This document shows positions 1-7,494 of a stretch of DNA of 36,396 bases, piece by piece. The DNA is from Bacillota bacterium (GTDB lineage: Bacteria; Bacillota; Sulfobacillia; Sulfobacillales; Sulfobacillaceae). The notes under the pieces are model-generated. The model was not told the DNA's origin and did no database searches. It worked only from the letters and a program-made list of their open reading frames with translations. The DNA is taken from positions 1 to 36,396 of the forward strand of contig JAJZBJ010000011.1 of NCBI GenBank assembly GCA_021798975.1. The letters are read 5' to 3'. The position numbers and the translations under genes are program-made. Every line of letters starts with the position of its first letter. The first letter of the stretch is position 1.

Positions 1-431
1 AGGAAAAAGAAATGGCAATTCAGGATGTCGCGGTCCGTGCCCAAGGTTATGGGATTCCCGGCGTGGTGGTGAGGGGTTCGGATCCCCTCGAGGTGTACCA
101 AGTCGTCAGTGAAGCTCGTTCCCGGGCTACTCGCGGGGAAGGGGCCACCTTGATCGAAGCCAAGACCCACCGCTTTACCGCACATTCCAGCGACGACGAC
201 GATCGGTCGTATCGGTCGCGTGAGCTTTTGGCAGAAGAAAAAAAGGATGATCCCATTCCACGCATGCGGGAATGGATGGAAAGCGAAAAACTGTGGGACA
301 AGGAAGCGGAAGATGCGCTGATGAAGCGGATTAAGCATGAGGTGGATGATGCCACGGATTATGCGGAGGCCTCGCCGTTGCCCGCCGCAGAGACCATCTA
401 CGACCATGTTTATGGCTCCTCCCCAGCATAA
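1..431 (+). CDS. 2-oxoacid dehydrogenase E1 subunit alpha, C-terminal part (5' end outside the window)
   Basis: This is the C-terminal part of a thiamine-diphosphate-dependent E1-alpha subunit; the reading frame is open to the left edge, so the gene begins upstream and the ATG at position 12 is internal. About 142 residues are visible. The segment AHSSDDDDRSYRSRE is the hallmark of branched-chain 2-oxoacid dehydrogenase E1-alpha (BkdAA/BfmBAA type), and the end (DATDYAEASPLP...DHVYG) matches the tail of the complete paralogue that starts 31 nt downstream. By eye the two copies are roughly half identical over this stretch. The ThDP-binding region and the N-terminal half are not visible, so activity cannot be judged. 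It is probably co-transcribed with the downstream E1-alpha, E1-beta and E2 genes. Confidence 0.9.
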   Translation, partial: EKEMAIQDVAVRAQGYGIPGVVVRGSDPLEVYQVVSEARSRATRGEGATLIEAKTHRFTAHSSDDDDRSYRSRELLAEEKKDDPIPRMREWMESEKLWDKEAEDALMKRIKHEVDDATDYAEASPLPAAETIYDHVYGSSPA

Positions 432-462
432 TAGCGAAGGAAGTTGAAAGGAGAGGGTGAGG

Positions 463-1443
463 GTGTCGGATAACGGATTAACCCCCGAGCTCATGTTGGA
501 CATGTACTATCATATGGCGTTGGCGCGTGCGGTGGACGACCGCATGTGGATTTTGAACCGTCAGGGCAGGGCCCCGGTGGTGTATACCTCCAATGGCCAC
601 GAGGCGGCGCAGGTGGGATCGGCGTTCGCGCTCAACCGGGGAGAGGACTGGATTGTACCCTACTACCGCGATCTAGCTCTGGTTTTGGCCTGGGGGATGA
701 CCCCGCGCGAGATCATGCTGCACCTGTTGGGCCGTGCTGATGATCCCAATTCTGGCGGACGTCAGATGCCGGCGCACTGGGGTCATGCCAAGTTAAACAT
801 TTTAACCACCGGGTCGGTTGTGGCCACCCAGGACATCCACGCTGCGGGATTGGCGCTGGCGTCCAAGGTGCTCAAAGACGGCCGCGTGTCGGTGGCATAC
901 TTTGGAGAAGGGTCGACCAGCCAAGGCGAGTTCCACGAAGCGCTGAACTTTGCCGCGGTGCACAAGCTGCCGGTCATTTTCTTCAACGAGAACAACGGCT
1001 ATGCCATTTCGGTGCCAAGCCGCAAACAAATGGCGGTGCAGGATGTGGCGGCGCGCGCGTCAGGCTACGGAATGCCGGGCGTGATTGTCGACGGCAACGA
1101 CCCTGTGAAGGTGTACGAAGTGGTCAAAGAAGCAGCCGACCGCGCCCGCCGCGGGGAGGGCCCGACCTTGGTGGAAGCCAAGACCTACCGGTTTGTTCCG
1201 CACTCCAGCGATGATGACGACCGGGCATATCGGTCCCGGGAAGAGGTGGCCGAGGCGAAAAAGCGTGACCCTATTATGATGTTTGAGGCACGGTTAAAGG
1301 AAGCCGGCATCCTAACCGACGAGAAACTGGCAGAAATGCAGAAGAAGATTAAGGACGCCGTCAACGACGCCACGGACTATGCGGAGAAGGCTCCGTTGCC
1401 GGACCCGGCTACGCTGGGCGACCACGTCTACGGAACTTTGTAG
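463..1443 (+). CDS. bkdAA: Branched-chain 2-oxoacid dehydrogenase E1 subunit alpha
   Basis: This subunit binds thiamine diphosphate and, with E1-beta, decarboxylates a 2-oxoacid and acylates the lipoyl group of E2 in the cytoplasm. The ThDP motif is seen as G-E-G (residues 148-150) followed by the Asn pair in NENNGYAIS (177-178). The Asp of the usual GDG is Glu, which is common in BkdAA proteins. PHSSDDDDRAYRSREE near residue 250 is typical of branched-chain E1-alpha. Length, 326 residues, is normal. Two GTG starts are possible. The one at 463 lies 9 nt after AAAGGAG (447-453) and is preferred over GTG 457, only 3 nt away. It follows a truncated paralogue and precedes E1-beta. Substrate preference (branched-chain versus pyruvate) is inferred from motif resemblance to Bacillus BfmBAA. 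Confidence 0.93.
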   Translation: MSDNGLTPELMLDMYYHMALARAVDDRMWILNRQGRAPVVYTSNGHEAAQVGSAFALNRGEDWIVPYYRDLALVLAWGMTPREIMLHLLGRADDPNSGGRQMPAHWGHAKLNILTTGSVVATQDIHAAGLALASKVLKDGRVSVAYFGEGSTSQGEFHEALNFAAVHKLPVIFFNENNGYAISVPSRKQMAVQDVAARASGYGMPGVIVDGNDPVKVYEVVKEAADRARRGEGPTLVEAKTYRFVPHSSDDDDRAYRSREEVAEAKKRDPIMMFEARLKEAGILTDEKLAEMQKKIKDAVNDATDYAEKAPLPDPATLGDHVYGTL

Positions 1444-1468
1444 GGATCGACGACGATCGAAACCAGAT

Positions 1469-1519
1469 AAGGAGGGCAAAGGTCCGGCAGGCGAGGTTTG
1501 AGCCGGGCAAACGACTATG
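1469..1519 (+). promoter_or_regulatory. Translation initiation region of E1-beta with a hairpin between ribosome binding site and start codon
   Basis: A full AAGGAGG (1469-1475) lies 41 nt before the only possible start codon, ATG 1517; an in-frame TGA at 1499 excludes an earlier start. Between them GTCCGGC (1482-1488) can pair with GCCGGGC (1502-1508): seven pairs, one of them G-U, around a 13-nt loop. With this stem closed, 14 nt of single strand (6 before, 8 after) separate the ribosome binding site from the ATG. No good ribosome binding site lies closer. The bridging role is inference. Confidence 0.4.
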
Positions 1520-2500
1520 GCGGAATTAAGCTATCTTGAAGCAATTCGGGAAGGTCTGCGTCAGGAAATGGAACGGGATTCCCGTATCATCTTGTACGGT
1601 GAGGACGTTGGCGTGCGCGGCGGGGTGTTCCGCGTCACAGAGGGTCTGCAAAAGCAATTCGGGGAGGATCGCGTCATCGACTCGCCGTTGGCTGAGGCAG
1701 CCATTGTGGGAACAGCCATTGGGGCCGCCGTCAACGGACTGCGGCCGATTCCGGAAATTCAATTTGCCGACTTCATTTTCCCGGCAATTAACCAGATTGT
1801 GCAGGAAGCGGCGCGTATTCGCTACCGCTCAAATGGTGCCTTTCATGTGCCTCTGGTGATCCGCGCGCCGTTTGGCGGCGGGGTCCACGGCGCGTTGTAC
1901 CACTCCCAGAGCGTCGAAGCGTTTTTCGCCCACGTTCCCGGTTTGAAGGTCGTTGTTCCGGGAACCCCATACGATGCCAAGGGTCTGTTGGCCGCGGCCG
2001 TGCAGGATGAAGACCCGGTGCTGTACTTTGAGCACAAAGCGGCCTATCGGTCGCTGAAGGGCGAAGTGCCAGAGGAGCGTTACGTGATCCCCATCGGCAA
2101 GGCCGACTTGAAGCGGGAAGGCAAGCATGTCTCCATCATCACGTACGGATTGATGGTCAGCTTCGCCCTCAAGGCGGCGGAAGAGCTGGAGAAGGAGGGC
2201 GTTTCGGTCGAAGTGCTTGACCTGCGCACCGTGCGTCCGTTGGATGTCGAGGCGATTTTGGAGACCAGCAAGAAGACCGGGAAAGTCTTGATTGTCCACG
2301 AAGACAACCTGACCGGCGGTATCGGCGGCGAAGTGAGTGCCCTCATTTCGGAACATGCGCTCTTTTATCTCGACGCGCCAATTGTGCGTCTCGCGGGACC
2401 GGAAGTGCCGGCCATGCCGTACAGCGCTCCTCTCGAACACGCCTTCATGGTGACTCCTGAGAAGATCCGCGACAAGGCGCGCGAATTGGCGAAGTTTTAA
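1517..2500 (+). CDS. bkdAB: Branched-chain 2-oxoacid dehydrogenase E1 subunit beta
   Basis: This is the beta half of the E1 heterotetramer, contributing the pyrimidine-binding face of the ThDP site. It is 327 residues, normal for the family. Glu60 in DSPLAEAAI is the expected ThDP-activating glutamate. GGGVHGALYHSQSVEA carries the conserved His of the alpha-beta interface, and the C-terminal transketolase domain (from about residue 205) contains VHEDNLTGGIGGEV. RIRYRSNG and YHSQSVEA are close to Bacillus BfmBAB as remembered, supporting a branched-chain assignment. A single beta gene serves two tandem alpha genes. The start at ATG 1517 is forced by an in-frame stop at 1499, although the strong ribosome binding site lies unusually far upstream. 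E2 begins 27 nt downstream. Confidence 0.94.
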   Translation: MAELSYLEAIREGLRQEMERDSRIILYGEDVGVRGGVFRVTEGLQKQFGEDRVIDSPLAEAAIVGTAIGAAVNGLRPIPEIQFADFIFPAINQIVQEAARIRYRSNGAFHVPLVIRAPFGGGVHGALYHSQSVEAFFAHVPGLKVVVPGTPYDAKGLLAAAVQDEDPVLYFEHKAAYRSLKGEVPEERYVIPIGKADLKREGKHVSIITYGLMVSFALKAAEELEKEGVSVEVLDLRTVRPLDVEAILETSKKTGKVLIVHEDNLTGGIGGEVSALISEHALFYLDAPIVRLAGPEVPAMPYSAPLEHAFMVTPEKIRDKARELAKF

Positions 2501-2527
2501 CGAGACCGCATACGAGGAGGAGAGGAC

Positions 2528-3799
2528 ATGGCAACAGAAGTTGTCTCGATGCCCCAGTTGGGCGAATCGGTCACGGAAGGCACCATTGGCCAGTGGCTGA
2601 AGAACGTCGGCGATCCGATCGAAAAATATGAAGCCCTGCTGGAAGTGACGACTGACAAGGTGAACGCGGAGGTCCCAGCCCCCGTAACCGGTACGGTCAC
2701 CAAGATTTTGGTGGACCCCGGCCAAACGGTTCCCATCGGCACCCCCATCTGTGAGATTGAGGTGGAGGGAACCGGCTCGGAGTCTGCCGAAGCGCCTCAG
2801 ACCTCGGCCGAGGAAGCGCAGACCGTCGAGGCTCAAACCGCGCCGGCGGCCCCTGCGGCGGCTCCGCAAGAAGGCCGGGGACGATATTCGCCCGCCGTGC
2901 GCCGGCTGGCGGAGGAACACGGCATTGATCCCGCGCGGGTCAATGGTACTGGCGCGGGCGGACGTGTCACCCGCAATGACATCTTGCAGGCGGTGGATCA
3001 TAAGGGAGCGGCTCCAGCCAAGACTGCTCAGCCCGCTCAGGCCGCGCCATCGGCCCCGGCGGCCAGCTTTGCATTGGAGTCTGCGCCAGCCGTCATTGAC
3101 GACGGTGACACGCTCGAACCGTTGGCTCCGGTACGCAAGGTCATCGCCGAGCGGATGGTTCGCTCCAAGCAGACCGTACCGCACGCGTGGCTGATGGTCG
3201 AGGTGGACGTGACGGGCCTGGTGGAACTGCGGGGACGGCTGAAGAATGAGTTCAAAGCGCGTGAAGGCGTGTCCCTCACCTATGTGCCCTTTATGATGCG
3301 GGCTATCGTGGAAGGGCTCCGAGCTGTGCCCGAGATGAACAGCCAGTGGAATGGCGACAGCATCGTCATCAAGAAGCGCATCAATCTGGGCATGGCCGCT
3401 GCGACCGACCGCGGCCTCATTGTGCCGGTGGTCAAAGACGCCGACCAAAAGAATATCGTGGGATTGGCGAAAGCCAGCCAAGACTTGGTCCAGCGGTCAC
3501 GCGCGGGGCGTCTGACCATGGATGACTTGTCGGGCGGCACCTTCACCTTGGACAACACCGGCGCTGTCGGTACGGTCTTGACCTACCCGGTTATCAACGC
3601 GCCTGAGGTGGGCATTGTCACCATGGAGTCCATCGTGAAGCGGCCCGTAGTGATTGGGAACACCATTGGCATTCGGGACATGGTCAATGTGTGTCTGTCC
3701 TTCGACCATCGCGTGGTGGACGGGGCGGAAGCAGGCAAGTTCCTGCAGGTCATCAAGAAGCATCTGGAAGGCATCGGACCAGATACCTCCATCTATTGA
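2528..3799 (+). CDS. bkdB: Dihydrolipoamide acyltransferase (E2) of the 2-oxoacid dehydrogenase complex
   Basis: E2 forms the core of the complex and transfers the acyl group from its lipoyl arm to CoA. Residues 1-77 are a lipoyl domain with the modified lysine in TTDKVNAEV (Lys44). An Ala/Pro-rich linker follows, then a peripheral subunit-binding domain at about 115-155 (YSPAVRRLAEEHG...GRVTRNDI), a second linker, and the catalytic domain from about 195. The acyltransferase signature SFDHRVVDG supplies His394 and Asp398. There is one lipoyl domain, as in Bkd-type E2. The start at ATG 2528 follows GAGGAGGAGAGGAC. lipA and lipB, needed to lipoylate Lys44, follow directly. The E3 that would reoxidise the lipoyl arm is not in the window. 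Confidence 0.95.
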   Translation: MATEVVSMPQLGESVTEGTIGQWLKNVGDPIEKYEALLEVTTDKVNAEVPAPVTGTVTKILVDPGQTVPIGTPICEIEVEGTGSESAEAPQTSAEEAQTVEAQTAPAAPAAAPQEGRGRYSPAVRRLAEEHGIDPARVNGTGAGGRVTRNDILQAVDHKGAAPAKTAQPAQAAPSAPAASFALESAPAVIDDGDTLEPLAPVRKVIAERMVRSKQTVPHAWLMVEVDVTGLVELRGRLKNEFKAREGVSLTYVPFMMRAIVEGLRAVPEMNSQWNGDSIVIKKRINLGMAAATDRGLIVPVVKDADQKNIVGLAKASQDLVQRSRAGRLTMDDLSGGTFTLDNTGAVGTVLTYPVINAPEVGIVTMESIVKRPVVIGNTIGIRDMVNVCLSFDHRVVDGAEAGKFLQVIKKHLEGIGPDTSIY

Positions 3800-3821
3800 T
3801 GGTGTAGAGAAAGGGGAGAGC

Positions 3822-4724
3822 ATGATGGAGCCATTGCCGGTTGTGCAGCACAAGTCGCGAACTGCGCCGGGTCCTAAGCCACCGCCGTGGTTGAAGGTGC
3901 GGCTGACTCAGGGAGACAATTACCTGCAAATCAAAGACATGATGCGGTCGCAAACGCTGCACACCGTCTGCGAAGAGGCCCTGTGCCCCAACATCTACGA
4001 GTGCTGGGAAGCGCGCACAGCGACCTTCCTCATCCTCGGGGATATCTGCACCCGCAATTGTGGGTTCTGCGCCATTACCACGGGCCGTCCGACCGAATTG
4101 GACCGCTTAGAACCGCAACGGGTGGCTGTCACGACCAAGAACATGGGGTTGAAGCACGTGGTCATTACATCGGTGACCCGCGACGACCTTCAAGATGGCG
4201 GCGCAGAGATCTTTGTGGGCTGCATCGAGGAGATTCGGAAAGAGGTTCCCGGTTGCGGGGTGGAAGTTCTGATTCCAGACTTGCAGGGCAACTGGACGGC
4301 GCTGGAAAGCATCGTCAAGGCCCACCCCGACATCTTGAACCACAATACCGAGAGCGTGCCTCGGATGTACTCCTGGGTCCGCCCCAAGGCGAAATATGAG
4401 CAGACCATGGAACTCTTAAAGCGCGTTAAGCTCCAGGACCCGACGGTGGTGACCAAGTCCGGCATCATGGTGGGGCTGGGGGAGACGCGCGAGGAAATTC
4501 ATCAGGTGATGCTCGATATGCGGGACAGCCTCGTAGACGTGTTGACGGTCGGGCAGTATCTGCGGCCGGACCAGAAGCATCTTCCGGTGGAGAAGTATTA
4601 CACACCGGACGAGTTCCAGGAGATTAAAGCCGAGGCTCTCGAATTGGGATTCCGGCACGTCGAGTCCGGCCCCTTGGTCCGGAGCTCCTACCACGCGGCC
4701 TCGCAAGTGCCGCAGGGCGTGTAA
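3822..4724 (+). CDS. lipA: Lipoyl synthase
   Basis: This radical SAM enzyme inserts two sulfur atoms into the protein-bound octanoyl group to make lipoate. The auxiliary cluster cysteines are seen in CEEALCPNIYEC (Cys50, 55, 61) and the radical SAM cluster in CTRNCGFC (Cys76, 80, 83). The C-terminal RSSYHA carries the serine that ligates the auxiliary cluster in this family. Length is 300 residues, within the usual range. The frame is open further upstream through the end of the E2 gene, but ATG 3822 (or ATG 3825, three bases on) after AAAGGGGAG is the supported start. It lies 22 nt after E2 and 2 nt before lipB, so the lipoylation genes appear to be part of the dehydrogenase operon. Confidence 0.96.
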   Translation: MMEPLPVVQHKSRTAPGPKPPPWLKVRLTQGDNYLQIKDMMRSQTLHTVCEEALCPNIYECWEARTATFLILGDICTRNCGFCAITTGRPTELDRLEPQRVAVTTKNMGLKHVVITSVTRDDLQDGGAEIFVGCIEEIRKEVPGCGVEVLIPDLQGNWTALESIVKAHPDILNHNTESVPRMYSWVRPKAKYEQTMELLKRVKLQDPTVVTKSGIMVGLGETREEIHQVMLDMRDSLVDVLTVGQYLRPDQKHLPVEKYYTPDEFQEIKAEALELGFRHVESGPLVRSSYHAASQVPQGV

Positions 4725-4726
4725 CG

Positions 4727-5413
4727 ATGCCAGAGACCTATCTGGTGCGACTCGGGCGCATGCCTTATCAGGAAGCCTGGGACTTGCAACGGCAGGTGGG
4801 TGCGGGGGTGCTGGCAGGCCAGCTCCCCGACACCGTGCTGCTTGTCGAGCATCCGCCGGTCTATACTGTCGGGCGGGGCGCCCATGGATCATTGGATAAT
4901 CTCCTCTGGGACGAGGAAAAGCGCCGGCAGGAGCAGATTGAACTCTTCATGGTGGATCGCGGCGGAGACATTACCTATCATGGACCCGGCCAGCTGGTGG
5001 GCTATCCGATTTTGGATTTGACGCGCCACGGGCGGGATTTGCACGATTACTTGCGCCGCTTGGAGGAAAGCATTATCGCTGCCATTGGGGCATTTGGCAT
5101 TGACGGTCTGCGCATGCCGCCGCATACCGGCGTGTGGGTGGGCACGGAGAAGGTGGCGGCGATCGGCGTTAAGGCGACGCAATGGGTGACCCAGCACGGA
5201 TTTGCGCTCAACGTGGCGCCCAACTTGACGCACTTTACCGGCATCATTCCCTGCGGCATTCAGGATAAAGGCGTGACCTCCATGGAACGCTTGCTGGGGC
5301 GCCCAATAGGGCTCGAAGAGGTTCGGCCTGTGGTGGAACGCCATCTTGCCCAGACGTTTGGATTTGAATACCAGGTGGTTCAACCGGATGCCCTAAATGT
5401 TGAGATTTTGTAA
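4727..5413 (+). CDS. lipB: Lipoyl(octanoyl) transferase
   Basis: LipB moves octanoate from acyl carrier protein to the lipoyl-domain lysine, the step before LipA. The family signature DRGGDITYHGPGQLVGYP is at residues 77-94. The catalytic pair is Lys149 in IGVKATQW and Cys176 in IIPCGIQDKGVTSM. Length is 228 residues, normal. It starts 2 nt after the lipA stop, implying translational coupling. Together with lipA it would lipoylate the E2 encoded just upstream, and other lipoyl proteins of the cell. No terminator is obvious after it; the next gene has its own promoter candidate. Confidence 0.96.
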   Translation: MPETYLVRLGRMPYQEAWDLQRQVGAGVLAGQLPDTVLLVEHPPVYTVGRGAHGSLDNLLWDEEKRRQEQIELFMVDRGGDITYHGPGQLVGYPILDLTRHGRDLHDYLRRLEESIIAAIGAFGIDGLRMPPHTGVWVGTEKVAAIGVKATQWVTQHGFALNVAPNLTHFTGIIPCGIQDKGVTSMERLLGRPIGLEEVRPVVERHLAQTFGFEYQVVQPDALNVEIL

Positions 5414-5430
5414 AATTTCTTCACGTGTCT

Positions 5431-5458
5431 TTCTCACCCCGTGGTTCGCCGGTACAAT
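5431..5458 (+). promoter_or_regulatory. Putative promoter of the VIT1-family gene
   Basis: TTCTCA (5431-5436), a 16-nt spacer and TACAAT (5453-5458) resemble a housekeeping promoter (4/6 and 5/6 matches). It lies in the 62-nt gap after lipB and would start the transcript about 12 nt before ATG 5476, at the ribosome binding site GAGGTG, so the leader is very short. Only moderate support. Confidence 0.33.
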
Positions 5459-5475
5459 GAAGGCGAGGTGAAACC

Positions 5476-6201
5476 ATGGCAGAGGGTGCAATAGCCCAAC
5501 AACATTCTGAAGCCAAAGTCCATACGCCGCGCGCGCGATCCATCCGTGAGGTGGTGTTCGGCGTAAACGATGGTCTGGTATCGATTACCGGCATCATTGT
5601 CGGTGTGACGTCGTCGCACATGTCATCCCATGGCATTATTATTGCCGGTTTGGCTGCGGTCATTGCGGCCGCCATTTCGATGGGGTTGGGCCAGTATCTC
5701 TCGACCGCCGCTCAAAATGAATATTTCTTAGCGGAACGTCAGCGCGAGTATCGCGAGGTCAAAGAGATTCCGCACGAGGAGCGCGCGGAAGTCGAGAGCA
5801 TCTACCGTGCCCAGGGCTTTGACGCGGATGAGGTTCAAATTTTAACCCGGAGGACAACCTCGGATCCGGACCGGTGGGTCGACTTCATGATGAAGGAAGA
5901 GCTGGGCATCCTGATGGACGCGCTCGACAATCCTTGGTCCAGTTCCTTAGTGATGGCGGGTGCCGTGGTCGCTGGGGCCGTTCCCCCCATTTTGCCCTAC
6001 TTGTTGACTCCACGCACAAATGTGGCTGAAGTGTGGGCTATCGCCCTTGCCGTCATCGTGGCATTTGGCCTCGGCGCCCTAAAGGCAAAGGTGGCGAAAT
6101 CTTCATGGTGGAAAAGCGGGACTCAGTTCCTTCTGGTGACAGCGGCAGCCGTGGTCGTGGGCATCGTGGGCGGCAATCTGCTGGGACACGTGTTTGCCTA
6201 G
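5476..6201 (+). CDS. VIT1/CCC1-family iron/manganese transporter
   Basis: This is a membrane protein of the vacuolar iron transporter (VIT1/CCC1) family, which moves Fe(II) or Mn(II) out of the cytosol. The signature VVFGVNDGLVSITGIIVGV lies in the first helix (about residues 26-45), followed by helix 2 with the small-residue run AAISMGLGQYLS. A charged cytoplasmic segment at about 83-140 (REYREVKEIPHEERAEVE...) corresponds to the metal-binding domain of the family. Three further hydrophobic segments lie at about 156-176, 185-205 and 218-238. Length, 241 residues, is typical and the gene looks intact. Metal export would make sense in a metal-rich acidic habitat, but the substrate is inferred. 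A possible small ORF overlaps its 3' end. Confidence 0.88.
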   Translation: MAEGAIAQQHSEAKVHTPRARSIREVVFGVNDGLVSITGIIVGVTSSHMSSHGIIIAGLAAVIAAAISMGLGQYLSTAAQNEYFLAERQREYREVKEIPHEERAEVESIYRAQGFDADEVQILTRRTTSDPDRWVDFMMKEELGILMDALDNPWSSSLVMAGAVVAGAVPPILPYLLTPRTNVAEVWAIALAVIVAFGLGALKAKVAKSSWWKSGTQFLLVTAAAVVVGIVGGNLLGHVFA

Positions 6202-6332
6202 ACAGCGGGAACGCGCTCTATCGGCAGCTCCTGGACGACTTGGCGGACGAAGAGGACTCGGCGGGTGCCGAGTGGTTCCGGCCTGAGGCGATCTATGCCT
6301 CGCGGCGGGGTGCGGAAGTGAGCGGGTCGTGA
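6105..6332 (+). CDS. Possible small ORF coupled to the molybdoenzyme gene (function unknown)
   Basis: In the 127-nt gap between the transporter and the molybdoenzyme genes, one frame reads about 43 residues with coding-like composition (ALYRQLLDDLADEED, then AEWFRPEAIYASRR) and GC-rich third positions. Its TGA (6330-6332) overlaps the GTG start (6329-6331) of the next gene in a GTGA arrangement typical of translational coupling. The only upstream start codons in frame are ATG 6105, inside the transporter gene behind AAAGGTGG (6087-6094), giving 75 residues whose first half is out-of-frame transporter sequence, or a poorly supported internal TTG. It may be a real small protein, or the remnant of a gene that lost its start. 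I do not recognise the family. Confidence 0.27.
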   Translation: MVEKRDSVPSGDSGSRGRGHRGRQSAGTRVCLDSGNALYRQLLDDLADEEDSAGAEWFRPEAIYASRRGAEVSGS

Positions 6333-7477
6333 GTTTCCGGTCCAAGCACTGGCGCCACGTGTACGTCTTGGCACTGGTCACCCTAACAGGCTTCGCCCTA
6401 TTTCTCAGCAGTTGGCGCCGCATCGTGGGGCCTTTCTTTGCGGCCGTGCAATGGACCCACATTGTGGGCGGTATTCTCTACGGGATCGCCATTATTGGCT
6501 GGTCCCGCTTTTTCTATCCCTGGCTTCCCAACAAGACGACTCAGCGTTCGCCGGCCTACACCCGATGGGGTTATTTCATCCTCGTGATGCTGGTCATCAG
6601 CGGAGCCGGGCTTTTGGTCGGTCCGTCGCCGACGCGGGCCATAGCCACGGTCTTGCATGGCATGGCGGCGGCTGCGCTGGTCATCTGGGCGGTATGGCAC
6701 TTGGTGACGCGCCTGCCGCTGTGGAAAAAGCCCAGCGGTGAGTGGCATTTGTCGCGCCGCCGGGCGCTCCGTTGGATGGCCGCTGCGGTGGTTACGGTGC
6801 CGGTGGTGGGTGGGATGCCCACCCTGCTGACGATGGTGTCGGGACGTCTGGCTGGACGCGGGCGAGCCAGCGGCGCCCTGCCGGGGTTTGTTCCCTATAC
6901 GGTGGTCAGTGGCTTTCCGGACATTCCCCGCCAGCATTGGCGGCTCTGGGTGCACGGCCTTTCCGCACCCCACACCTTTACCTGGGAGCAGTATGCGGCT
7001 TTGCCGCGCCGCGCCATCCGCGAGGACTTTCATTGCGTGACCGGTTGGGTTGTTCCCCATGTGGAATTTTCCGGGGTTGACCTGCTTGACTTCCTGACCT
7101 CTCTGGGCTGGGACTTCCAGACGCATCCTTGGGTGACCTTTTATTCCGGAGACGGCGTGTATACCGACACCTTGAACGTGGACCAAATCCGCCAGTACCG
7201 GCCCTTATTGGCCGACACGATCGACCACCAGCCGCTGCCGCGGGCGCAAGGCGCTCCGGTCCGGCTCTTGGTGCCCAACATGTATGGGTACAAGTCGGTA
7301 AAGTGGCTGGTTGGGATGGCGGTATCCGACCATGTCATCCCCGGCTTCTGGGAGCAGCGCGGCTATCCTCAAAATGCCTATCTGGGCTCCTATGGCCTAA
7401 GCTTTGGGCAGCCACAACCCCAGCCGCAGCAACAGCAACAGGTGAAAACGCACAAAAAACGCGGGCACCTGAAATAG
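6329..7477 (+). CDS. Five-helix membrane protein with C-terminal sulfite-oxidase-like molybdopterin domain
   Basis: Residues 1-130 form four transmembrane helices with histidines (His44, His110, His124) placed as in cytochrome b561-like heme modules. A fifth hydrophobic segment (about 146-168) is preceded by SRRRALRW (142-149), a twin-arginine-like motif. The rest is an oxidoreductase domain of the sulfite oxidase/MsrP superfamily; HCVTGW puts the molybdenum-ligating cysteine at Cys236. The tail is rich in Gln and Pro (residues 364-375). GTG 6329 overlaps the stop of a possible small ORF. Known: Sec/Tat dual-targeted five-helix molybdoenzymes have been described in actinobacteria. Inferred: here the Mo domain would be Tat-exported and exchange electrons with the heme helices. 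The substrate is unknown; an S- or N-oxide or sulfite is possible. Confidence 0.82.
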   Translation: MSFRSKHWRHVYVLALVTLTGFALFLSSWRRIVGPFFAAVQWTHIVGGILYGIAIIGWSRFFYPWLPNKTTQRSPAYTRWGYFILVMLVISGAGLLVGPSPTRAIATVLHGMAAAALVIWAVWHLVTRLPLWKKPSGEWHLSRRRALRWMAAAVVTVPVVGGMPTLLTMVSGRLAGRGRASGALPGFVPYTVVSGFPDIPRQHWRLWVHGLSAPHTFTWEQYAALPRRAIREDFHCVTGWVVPHVEFSGVDLLDFLTSLGWDFQTHPWVTFYSGDGVYTDTLNVDQIRQYRPLLADTIDHQPLPRAQGAPVRLLVPNMYGYKSVKWLVGMAVSDHVIPGFWEQRGYPQNAYLGSYGLSFGQPQPQPQQQQQVKTHKKRGHLK

Positions 7478-7494
7478 CCAATCACCCCCCGCCA

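Noticed and set aside
1829-3481. A 550-codon open frame on the minus strand opposite E1-beta and E2
   Set aside because: It lies wholly antisense to two well-supported genes, in a codon-phase that stays open in GC-rich coding DNA. The translation is rich in His, Arg and Gly without any domain, and it has no ribosome binding site.
6398-7186. A 262-codon minus-strand frame opposite the molybdoenzyme gene
   Set aside because: Antisense shadow of a gene with clear motifs; its composition (many His, Arg, Pro) is not protein-like.
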